From CAYLJO01 sp964383905 (GTDB lineage: Bacteria > Acidobacteriota > Blastocatellia > Pyrinomonadales > Pyrinomonadaceae), in the NCBI GenBank assembly GCA_964383905.1, contig CAYLJO010000329.1:1-5496 (forward strand): a stretch of DNA of 5,496 bases, written 5' to 3'. Of the stretch, positions 1 to 4,927 are shown piece after piece (the stretch's first letter is position 1; each line of letters starts with the position of its first letter). The position numbers were made by a program, and so were the translations under genes. The notes under the pieces were generated by a model that worked only from the letters and a program-made list of their open reading frames with translations, ran no database searches and was not told where the DNA came from.

Positions 1-106
1 TCCCTACCCCTAGTCCTGAACTGATACCAGGAAGATGATGGCTACACAAATATCGATCTTTGCGCAGTCATAGCTGAAAATGGCTAATTTTCCAGCAGTT
101 GTTATC

Positions 107-469
107 TCATCGCTTTAAGCGCTCGGCGATCCTCTCGCTGTAGAGGTCGCGTTTAATTCCGATGCGCTGCACGTAGTGCGTCGTCGTAGCCCGGTTGCGA
201 TGGTCGAGCGCGTCCTGCGTCGCAGAGATCGAGCCTGTCTCTTCTGAGACCATCCGCGCGAAAGTGTGCCGGGTCTGATGTAGGTGAACCTCGCCAATCC
301 CGGCGGAGCGCGCGTACAATTTCAGATTCCTCACAAAGGCGTGGCTGGTGAGTTGCTCGCCGACGAGCTTTGGGTTATCGTGTCGCGTCCAGAGCGGCGT
401 GTCAGTCTTGAGGGCGTGCAGCCGCCCTGCCGCCTCTAGATAGCCGAGGAGCGCTACACGGGCTTGTAT
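107..469 (-). pseudogene. C-terminal half of a tyrosine recombinase (integrase), 5'-truncated
   Basis: The frame is open from an in-frame stop at 470-472 down to the TGA at 107-109 and encodes 120 residues. It holds the distal half of a tyrosine recombinase catalytic domain. HQTR (residues 64-67) is the HxxR box, LDH with His90 stands where the family usually has LGH, and THYV supplies the nucleophilic Tyr99. The core-binding domain, the first catalytic Arg and probably the beta-hairpin Lys are missing. Neither of the other two minus-strand frames upstream (475-670) resembles the missing half, so a simple one-base frameshift does not explain the loss. A GTG at 332-334 could start a 75-residue product, but it could not recombine DNA alone. 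Family assignment is secure; loss of function is inferred from the missing residues. It reads opposite to the recombinase at 4928 and may be the relic of an older insertion. Confidence 0.85.
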
Positions 470-652
470 TTACCCAGGCTTCCCGTGCCCTGGCCCCCCA
501 GCTCCTTGAATCACCCTTTCGCGTTCCGCCACGCGCTTCCCGGCCTGGCCAGGGGCCTCCCGGTCGCGCCGAGCCAACGACTCCAGGAAGACAAAACACT
601 CATTCTCCGGTCGAGACGGGAACATTCCGTCGAGGCTGGTCGTATCATCGGC

Positions 653-1333
653 ATGCTCTTGCCTATCCACGTTGCTGCGGGAGGGCTCGCGATTGTTCTC
701 GGTGCCGCAGCTCTGTTAGCGAGCAAGGGTGGAACTATCCACCGCCGCAGCGGCCTGCTCTTCGTCTCTGCCATGCTCGTCATGGGCGTCACGGGATCCA
801 TCCTGGCTTTTCGCAAAAGTCCCAGCGACCCCAATGTGCTCGGCGGCTTCACGACGGTCTACTTTGTCGGCACGGCGCTGGCGACCGTCCGCCCTGTGTC
901 GCCATGGACCAGAAGCGCCAATGTTGCTGCACTTGCGATTGCCCTCGGACTTGCGATTGTCGATGTCGTGCTCGGCATGAAGGCATTCCACCACCCTCGG
1001 GGTTTGCTCAACGGTGTCCCGTTCCTGATATACTTCTTTCTCGCCACCATCATCATCCTGGCGGCAATTGGCGATGCGCGCAGCCTGCTCTTCGGCCCGC
1101 CTCGCGGTGGACCACGCCTAACGCGCCATCTGTGGCGGATGTGCTTCGCGCTGTTCATCGCAGTCGGATCGTTCTTCTCGATCCGTGCGCGCGTGGCGAA
1201 AGTGCTTCCCGAGCCATTCACAACTGCGCCGATGCGTGTGCTACCGATCCTGCTCGTGTTTGCCGCGATGTTCTACTGGTTGTGGAAAGTTCGCCGCCGC
1301 ACGTCAGTCGTGCGCCCGACTGCTGGCGAGTGA
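653..1333 (+). CDS. DUF2306-like multi-pass membrane protein
   Basis: A 226-residue integral membrane protein with about seven hydrophobic segments: roughly residues 4-24, 34-53, 65-82, 89-108, 118-140, 161-178 and 195-213. The opening (PIHVAAGG with His6, then TIHRRSG with His30 between helices 1 and 2) and the later RHLWRM (His159) match the arrangement I associate with DUF2306-type proteins, whose function is unknown. The conserved membrane-proximal His and Arg residues could bind a ligand or metal, but nothing here shows it. I chose the ATG at 653 because the protein then begins directly with helix 1. The frame stays open back to a TTG at 464, but that stretch is Pro/Arg-rich, unlike the rest, and overlaps the recombinase fragment. 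The only Shine-Dalgarno-like sequence is GAGG at 632-635, rather far upstream. It stands alone on the plus strand, with no visible partner gene. The gene is very probably real; the role is unknown. Confidence 0.8.
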   Translation: MLLPIHVAAGGLAIVLGAAALLASKGGTIHRRSGLLFVSAMLVMGVTGSILAFRKSPSDPNVLGGFTTVYFVGTALATVRPVSPWTRSANVAALAIALGLAIVDVVLGMKAFHHPRGLLNGVPFLIYFFLATIIILAAIGDARSLLFGPPRGGPRLTRHLWRMCFALFIAVGSFFSIRARVAKVLPEPFTTAPMRVLPILLVFAAMFYWLWKVRRRTSVVRPTAGE

Positions 1334-1553
1334 GCGTTCTTCGTACGTGGGCTTCTGGTGGGTAAAGACGCGGCGCATCGTTGGGCTCCATCGTCAGTTC
1401 TTTCGCGACGGGCGGTTGCACTGGGCGTATCGAGATGTTTTGTCGTGGCCGCCGTTGCCATGATCGGTGTAGTTTTCAGCAGGTCGAGTCTGCGGCGCTG
1501 GTAACGATACACGGAATTGTGTTTAGCTACGCTCTCTGGTGCAGTCGATCCAC

Positions 1554-1820
1554 TCATAGACAGTCACGCCCAGTCCGGCATGCCCAGTCGAAAAACCACG
1601 ACAGGGATGGCCAATACGCGGCCAGCGGCAGCCAGATCAAGAGCCAGCGGGCTTGTTTTCCTGCCTCGTGAAGCGCCCAGAGGGTAGAAACGGCCCAGAT
1701 GATCGACAGCACATAGTCGATCCTTAGGCCCACTTCCATCTCCTCGTGGCAAAGAAGTGGCAACACGAACGCGACAATTGCAAGAGTGCAGGAAATGCAC
1801 CGCAGCGCTCGATACAGCAT
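1554..1820 (-). CDS. Small membrane protein of unknown function (88 aa)
   Basis: An 88-residue frame from ATG (1818-1820) to TGA (1554-1556). It has three hydrophobic stretches: about residues 9-23 (ISCTLAIVAFVLPLL), 33-50 (around IDYVLSIIWAVSTLWAL) and 58-77 (around WLLIWLPLAAYWPSLSWFF). It ends in a Cys-containing tail (WACRTGRDCL). The Trp-rich third segment and the regular spacing of helices look like a true membrane protein, not a chance frame. No good Shine-Dalgarno sequence precedes the ATG, which lowers confidence in the exact start. It lies 35 bases downstream of the GIHNAWD remnant on the same strand, so the two may once have been co-transcribed. I do not recognise the family with certainty and assign no function. 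Confidence 0.55.
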   Translation of the reverse strand: MLYRALRCISCTLAIVAFVLPLLCHEEMEVGLRIDYVLSIIWAVSTLWALHEAGKQARWLLIWLPLAAYWPSLSWFFDWACRTGRDCL

Positions 1821-1855
1821 GCTCGGATCATAACAGCCTAGATTGAGCCATGACC

Positions 1856-2197
1856 CTAACTTGAGCGATTCCGCTCGTCCCTCTGCTCTCCTCGTGTCTG
1901 GACAAAGACGAGGTGCGTTACTGTGTCCCAGGCGTTATGAATCCCTGTGAAGAGTAACATTAACGCCGCGGCCCCAACGATGAACAAGGCCACGCGCGTG
2001 CGGTGGCCGCAAACATCATTGGCACATTTGGCGGATAGGTTGGTTCTGAGGCGTATCGGCAAGGTGTCGCGTGTAGCGGCTGTGAACTTTGGCCGACGAG
2101 TCCTCGCAACGAGGGCACCAAGAGCGCAATTGGGTCGAGATGACAAAGAGCGTGATCTGGTCAGAAGAGCAGACGATCTTTTCCAGGCGAAGTGCAA
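1856..2197 (-). pseudogene. Remnant of a small membrane protein with GIHNAWDTVT motif
   Basis: The frame ends at TAG (1856-1858). Only its last 46 residues look like protein: a hydrophobic helix (from ALFIVGAAALMLLF) running into TGIHNAWDTVTHLVFV, then a charged tail. The string G-I-H-N-A-W-D-x-V-T is one I recall from small uncharacterised bacterial membrane proteins, which supports descent from a real gene. The upstream part (residues 1-68) is Arg/Ser/Thr-rich, low in hydrophobics and opens only with a TTG at 2195-2197. The frame is open to 2224 with no ATG. A GTG at 1991-1993 directly before the helix is the other possible start, giving 46 residues, but it has no ribosome binding site. I read this as a gene whose N-terminus was lost or frameshifted, though a very short intact protein starting at that GTG is possible. 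Confidence 0.4.
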
Positions 2198-2429
2198 TAG
2201 GGTCAGCGAGCAGCGTTTCGGTACTTATAAACAGCTAGAACGGTTTTCGGGTAATTGGTGAGGCCTTGAGTGTCAGGATACCTTCAGGATTCGCTGCAAC
2301 TTTAACATGTGCCACCGCAACCGTCACCTTCGGCCATCATTACGGTACCCAGAGCACACCTGATAATCTTCGTGTCCTATCGAAAAAAATTACCATCTAG
2401 CTATTCAATAGTTGAATTTCAGGCCTTTT

Positions 2430-2453
2430 AGAAATAAAGCGGATTTCATCCGC
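2430..2453 (-). terminator. Rho-independent terminator of the ATPase/winged-helix operon
   Basis: GCGGAT (2439-2444) and ATCCGC (2448-2453) form a perfect six-base-pair, GC-rich stem with a three-base loop. On the minus strand the stem is followed at once by the U-rich run TTTATTTCT. It lies 33 bases past the TAA of the winged-helix gene in the right orientation. A second, AT-only inverted repeat (ATTCAA/TTGAAT, 2403-2417) follows and may back it up. Together they mark the probable 3' end of the operon. Confidence 0.65.
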
Positions 2454-2486
2454 ACGATTGAATTTTCGAAAGGCACAGTGTCTTGC

Positions 2487-3581
2487 TTATGCTTTGGGTG
2501 TCGGATGCTCTTCTAATTTCAGACGCTCGTGTCTGCAACGGGCTACGCCCTTCTCAAAGCCCTCTGGATAGTACATCCCGCTGCCGCCACAATCCGGACA
2601 GTGGCGGATCTGCTCAGGAGTAAAGGATTGCTTGTCGGTATTATTTATTGGCTTTTCTTCCCGACTTATTTGTTTCTTGTCCACCTTCCAGAGCCGTCGC
2701 CGCAGGTGCTCGGTGAGAAATGCTGGTACGGAGGAAACGTTCGTGCGGGCTGCGGCAATTTTAAGTTCCGTGGAAAGTAGTTCGGCGAGTTCCCTCCAGC
2801 GTTCGGTTTCTGAATTTGATGATTCCTTGCCGGTAACTTCCCTGGTTGTCTCTTGTATTACTCGGATGAATCTGGCGAACGCCTCATCATCAATAGTATT
2901 TGTCTTAATAATAGTCTTAGGTTGCTCGCAAGTTGTTGAAATATCATGGCTTATACTCTGAGTACTCTGAGTATTTTCTACATCGAGTACTCCGAGTTGT
3001 TTCTGACTAGAGTCAGTATGGGTACTCTGAGTACCCATACTACTCTGAGTACTCTGAGTAATAATCTCTTCGGGCAGATGCACCCAGTACTCATTCCCGC
3101 CATGCGGTCCAATAATCTCTTTCAGGGATACAAGGCCAACGCTGCAGAGGTGGCGCACATTCTCATACAAGGTTTTGGTGGATCCTACATTTGAACCGTC
3201 CATGATCTCTTTTCGGGTAAGCCTAATGCTCATCTTCGGTACAATGGCACCACGAGTTTTTGAATAAAGAAAATCATAAATCTGTTTACTCTTGCCCTTA
3301 AACATACCATCGGGTACAGCTTGCCTTGTTATAGAGTTTGGCACCTTCATGAAATCGCGGGATGGCGCGATGGTCTTGCCTCTATTGGTACTCTCAGTAC
3401 TCTTAGTGCTATGAGTACTCTGAGTACCCATAGTAACTTGGCCTTTATTTAAATCTACTTGTGTTGGAGGATTGTGATTTAATGTTTCAGGAATGACGGA
3501 TGCCATTGCATCGGCATCCGCAGAAGCTTTCTCCTGCTCCTTCCTGAACTTAGCATTGACCAGCTTGGCAAATCGACTCAT
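2487..3581 (-). CDS. Winged-helix DNA-binding protein with C-terminal zinc motif, candidate replication initiator
   Basis: A 364-residue protein. Residues 1-50 are charged and polar. Residues 51-66 are a Thr/Ser-rich linker (MGTQSTHSTKSTESTN). Residues 72-172 look like a winged-helix domain of the kind seen in plasmid and phage initiators: KGKSKQIYDFLYSKTRG, LTRKEIMDGSNVGSTKTL as a helix-turn-helix, NVRHLCSVGLVSL, then a wing ending GGNEYWVHLPEE. Residues 175-210 are a second TQSTQS linker. Residues 231-299 are helical and charged, ending in LRRRLWK. C328-x2-C331 and C349-x-H351 in CPDCGGSG...ARCRH form a likely zinc site, a feature known from replication and helicase-loading proteins. It starts on the ATGA shared with the ATPase stop and has an ideal Shine-Dalgarno sequence, so the two are translationally coupled. 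Both linkers are encoded by near-identical GAGTACTC repeats. The initiator role is inferred from domains and context; a regulator or partitioning factor is the main alternative. Confidence 0.85.
   Translation of the reverse strand: MSRFAKLVNAKFRKEQEKASADADAMASVIPETLNHNPPTQVDLNKGQVTMGTQSTHSTKSTESTNRGKTIAPSRDFMKVPNSITRQAVPDGMFKGKSKQIYDFLYSKTRGAIVPKMSIRLTRKEIMDGSNVGSTKTLYENVRHLCSVGLVSLKEIIGPHGGNEYWVHLPEEIITQSTQSSMGTQSTHTDSSQKQLGVLDVENTQSTQSISHDISTTCEQPKTIIKTNTIDDEAFARFIRVIQETTREVTGKESSNSETERWRELAELLSTELKIAAARTNVSSVPAFLTEHLRRRLWKVDKKQISREEKPINNTDKQSFTPEQIRHCPDCGGSGMYYPEGFEKGVARCRHERLKLEEHPTPKA
2954..3060. repeat. Intragenic GAGTACTC repeat cluster (C-terminal linker)
   Basis: The 20-base string TACTCTGAGTACTCTGAGTA occurs twice, identically, at 2954-2973 and 3041-3060. 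It is a 9-base unit (TACTCTGAG) repeated twice plus two bases. Between the copies lie CGAGTACTCCGAG (2984-2996), the inverted repeat CTGACT-AG-AGTCAG (3003-3016) and a long palindrome. The core GAGTACTC is itself an eight-base palindrome. Nine bases equal three codons, so the array reads as TQSTQS in the winged-helix protein (residues 175-210) without breaking the frame. The regularity and symmetry resemble iterons or operators, though a simple expanded linker is possible. Confidence 0.8.
3015..3041. repeat. Perfect 27-base interrupted palindrome
   Basis: AGTATGGGTACTC (3015-3027), one T, then GAGTACCCATACT (3029-3041): 13-base arms with no mismatch around a single central base. It lies inside the repeat cluster and the coding sequence of the winged-helix gene. 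Eighteen bases of it (GTACTCTGAGTACCCATA, 3022-3039) recur at 3415-3432 in the other linker. It suits a binding site for a symmetric dimer, and could also extrude as a cruciform. Confidence 0.8.
3387..3432. repeat. Intragenic GAGTACTC repeat cluster (N-terminal linker)
   Basis: A second array of the same 9-base family, encoding MGTQSTHSTKSTESTN (residues 51-66) of the winged-helix protein. It contains GGTACTCTCAGTACTCTTAG (3387-3406), then GAGTACTCTGAGTACCCATA (3413-3432). Its last 18 bases are identical to part of the palindrome about 390 bases away. Units here are more diverged than in the 2954-3060 cluster. Confidence 0.75.
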
Positions 3582-4381
3582 ACTGCGACCTCCGGCACCG
3601 TATCATCAATCATATCCGGCCCGATCTCGCGGGAGTCTTCCATCTGCATCATCTCGTAGGCCAGTGCGCAGAGTTTAAGGATTCCCCGCGGGATTCCTTT
3701 AGAGTTAGCGTATACGCGCTCCATCGCCTCCCTGCGGAATGGATTAGAAATTCCGACATACTTACAACGGTGCTCGATCATTGCGATTGTCTCTTCCAAG
3801 GTCAGCGGATCCAAAAGTGAATAAGTAGAGATTCGCGAGTAAAGAGCCTTGTTTTTGGGAGTATTAAGCTTATCCCTCAGTTCAAGCTGCCCGGCTAGAG
3901 CAATCTGAATCAACTTGTGCTCATGCGTCTCAAAGTTGAGTAAGCCCCTAAGCAGTTCCAATTGCGCGTTATCTAAGAGTTGCGCTTCATCTATAAATAA
4001 AACCGCATTCTTACCGGCTTCATAGGTCTCCCGTAAAAAGTCATGTAGGGCATCTTGCTGGGCTATATAGCTCCGCTTCGGCTCAATCCCGAAATCTGTG
4101 CAGACGTACTTCAGCATTGCGAATATAGAAGGGAACTTCGGGGTAGGGACCAGGGTTGTGACAACATTATCGCGAGCCGCATACTCACCATATAAAAATC
4201 TTAGTACAGTCGATTTCCCGAGTCCTACATCACCCAGAGCTGCGCAAGTAAGTCCCTGGCGCTTGTCAATAGTGAATCGAGCTTTTACTAGAACGGCTCG
4301 TAGAGATGGTGTGATATAGAGGCTATTCGGATTTGGGGAAATAGAGAAGGGAGTTGCGTCAATTGTTGCAGTAGCGCTCAT
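3578..4381 (-). CDS. ExeA/TniB-like AAA+ ATPase
   Basis: A 267-residue AAA+ ATPase. The N-terminus PFSISPNPNSLYITPS (11-26) is the pattern that opens ExeA/GspA- and TniB/MuB-like proteins. Walker A is GDVGLGKST (50-58, Lys56). Walker B is VLFIDEAQ (127-134, Asp131, Glu132). LAGQLELRDKL (162-172) fits the sensor 1 region, Arg183 in YSRISTYSL is a candidate arginine finger, and GIPRGILKLC (229-238) fits sensor 2. Length is normal for a single-domain family member, and no transmembrane segment or type II secretion gene is present, so a secretion role is unlikely. Relatives serve as transposition target selectors or DNA-loading partners, but no DDE transposase is in view. Coupled to the downstream winged-helix gene, it is best explained as an ATP-dependent DNA-handling partner, perhaps a helicase loader; this is inference. 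The ATG at 4379-4381 sits just past a strong promoter. Confidence 0.88.
   Translation of the reverse strand: MSATATIDATPFSISPNPNSLYITPSLRAVLVKARFTIDKRQGLTCAALGDVGLGKSTVLRFLYGEYAARDNVVTTLVPTPKFPSIFAMLKYVCTDFGIEPKRSYIAQQDALHDFLRETYEAGKNAVLFIDEAQLLDNAQLELLRGLLNFETHEHKLIQIALAGQLELRDKLNTPKNKALYSRISTYSLLDPLTLEETIAMIEHRCKYVGISNPFRREAMERVYANSKGIPRGILKLCALAYEMMQMEDSREIGPDMIDDTVPEVAV
3588..3593 (-). promoter_or_regulatory. Shine-Dalgarno site of the winged-helix gene
   Basis: GGAGGT on the minus strand, six bases before the ATG at 3579-3581, lies inside the last codons of the ATPase gene. It fixes the start of the winged-helix protein on the overlapping ATGA. This contrasts with the ATPase itself, which has no visible ribosome binding site. 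Confidence 0.8.
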
Positions 4382-4389
4382 GAATCGCG

Positions 4390-4418
4390 CTTATATCACG
4401 ATCTGTCATCACTGGCAA
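4390..4418 (-). promoter_or_regulatory. Sigma-70-type promoter of the ATPase operon, near-leaderless
   Basis: On the minus strand TTGCCA (-35, 4413-4418) and TATAAG (-10, 4390-4395) are exactly 17 bases apart. Only eight bases separate the -10 from the ATG, so transcription should begin at or within a base or two of the start codon. AT-rich sequence directly upstream (4419-4436, AAAAAGTCAAAATTATTA) could act as an UP element. No Shine-Dalgarno sequence precedes the ATG, in keeping with a leaderless message. Confidence 0.65.
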
Positions 4419-4579
4419 TAATAATTTTGACTTTTTAGGCGCTCAGGTCTGTTAATTCAAAGATTTTTTTAGGCAATATCTGTGTACCTCGACAAATCGT
4501 TTACCAAACAACTTACGGCCACGAGGGCATTCCAATGGGATATAAGTTTCATGCGATCAGTAGTTTAATAGGGAAGTGA

Positions 4580-4631
4580 GGCTGCCATTTCGTTCTAGCA
4601 TCATTTACTGAAAAAGATGAGATTGGCAGCC
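4580..4631. repeat. Inverted repeat GGCTGCCA/TGGCAGCC
   Basis: GGCTGCCA at 4580-4587 and its exact reverse complement at 4624-4631, with 36 bases between. It is unusually GC-rich for this AT-rich region. It might be paired arm sites for a recombinase or regulator, or the stem of an RNA. No function can be assigned. Confidence 0.4.
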
Positions 4632-4652
4632 AGATAATCAGATCGTTTACTA

Positions 4653-4725
4653 AAGTCGCGGGACTGATTGACACCTTATGATAAGGACAGCCTTGCCGCC
4701 GCGTCCTCCGGATTTGTCCCGACTT
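4653..4725. repeat. Nested inverted repeats upstream of the integrase
   Basis: AAGTCGCGGGAC (4653-4664) pairs with GTCCCGACTT (4716-4725) apart from a two-base bulge. Inside lie a tight palindrome, CCTTAT-G-ATAAGG (4674-4686), and a smaller pair, AGGAC (4684-4688) with GTCCT (4703-4707), which competes with it. The nested layout could be a recombinase attachment region or a folded RNA. It has no coding frame. Confidence 0.4.
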
Positions 4726-4812
4726 GATTCCTTATTCCTTTTCACCAACTCAAAAACGAACCATCAAGAGCAGCCCGCTCAGATGTTTAACACGTTTCAC
4801 ACGCCTCTCCAT

Positions 4813-4839
4813 AGCATTTAAGGTAATGCTTCTTTTCTT
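4813..4839 (+). terminator. Weak hairpin followed by a pyrimidine tract
   Basis: AGCATT (4813-4818) and AATGCT (4825-4830) form a six-base-pair stem with a six-base loop, followed by TCTTTTCTT. It has terminator form but an AT-rich, weak stem. It sits about 20 bases before the proposed integrase -35, so it could shield that promoter from upstream transcription or serve as an operator. Confidence 0.25.
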
Positions 4840-4849
4840 AATATAAACC

Positions 4850-4879
4850 TTGACTCCTGATATGTAAGAGAGGCATTAT
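4850..4879 (+). promoter_or_regulatory. Probable integrase promoter
   Basis: TTGACT (4850-4855) and CATTAT (4874-4879) lie 18 bases apart, giving a 5/6 and a 4/6 match to the sigma-70 hexamers. The ATG of the integrase is 48 bases past the -10, leaving a leader of about 40 bases that includes a weak ribosome site (GGAGAG, 4910-4915). Confidence 0.4.
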
Positions 4880-4927
4880 CCTCGTGCTTTACCCCGGTAC
4901 GGTCTGTCTGGAGAGTTAACATTCACC

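Larger units (their letters stand above)
4382..4927. other. 546-base AT-rich intergenic region between the divergent operon and integrase
   Basis: No convincing gene on either strand. It holds the ATPase promoter on the left, the probable integrase promoter on the right, and inverted repeats between. TTTTTAGGC occurs twice (4432-4440 and 4466-4474). I see no DnaA box of the form TTATNCACA and no tRNA. Its place between an integrase and a putative initiator operon makes it the likeliest position for an attachment site, a regulatory region or an origin. Confidence 0.5.

Noticed and set aside
73..96. Hairpin after the recombinase fragment (GCTG-AAAAT / ATTTT-CAGC with a bulge), as a terminator
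   Set aside because: The stem is AT-rich with a bulge, and no U-tract follows on the minus strand.
464..652. N-terminal extension of the DUF2306-like protein from a TTG at 464
   Set aside because: The extra 63 residues are Pro/Arg-rich, unlike the membrane protein, overlap the recombinase fragment, and the ATG at 653 begins exactly at the first helix.
1334..1553. Open frames on both strands between the two membrane-protein genes
   Set aside because: They run out of the neighbouring gene in wrong frames, have no start with a ribosome site and show no recognisable motif. I see no gene or RNA here.
1947..2261. 104-residue plus-strand frame
   Set aside because: It lies opposite the GIHNAWD frame, is Arg-rich without hydrophobic pattern, and has no ribosome binding site; a shadow frame.
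2529..3194. Plus-strand frames opposite the winged-helix gene
   Set aside because: They are antisense shadows of a well-supported gene; their repeats (TLSTLS) only mirror the GAGTACTC arrays.
2954..3432. CRISPR array
   Set aside because: Units are nine bases and tandem, with no uniform spacers, and they lie in frame within a gene; no cas gene is present.
3578..4381. Type II secretion ATPase ExeA proper
   Set aside because: The family match is to the AAA+ domain only. There is no ExeB partner, peptidoglycan-binding domain or membrane segment, and the coupled gene is a DNA-binding protein.
4668..4696. TTGACA at 4668-4673 as a plus-strand promoter
   Set aside because: No acceptable -10 hexamer lies 16-18 bases downstream, where the sequence is GC-rich.
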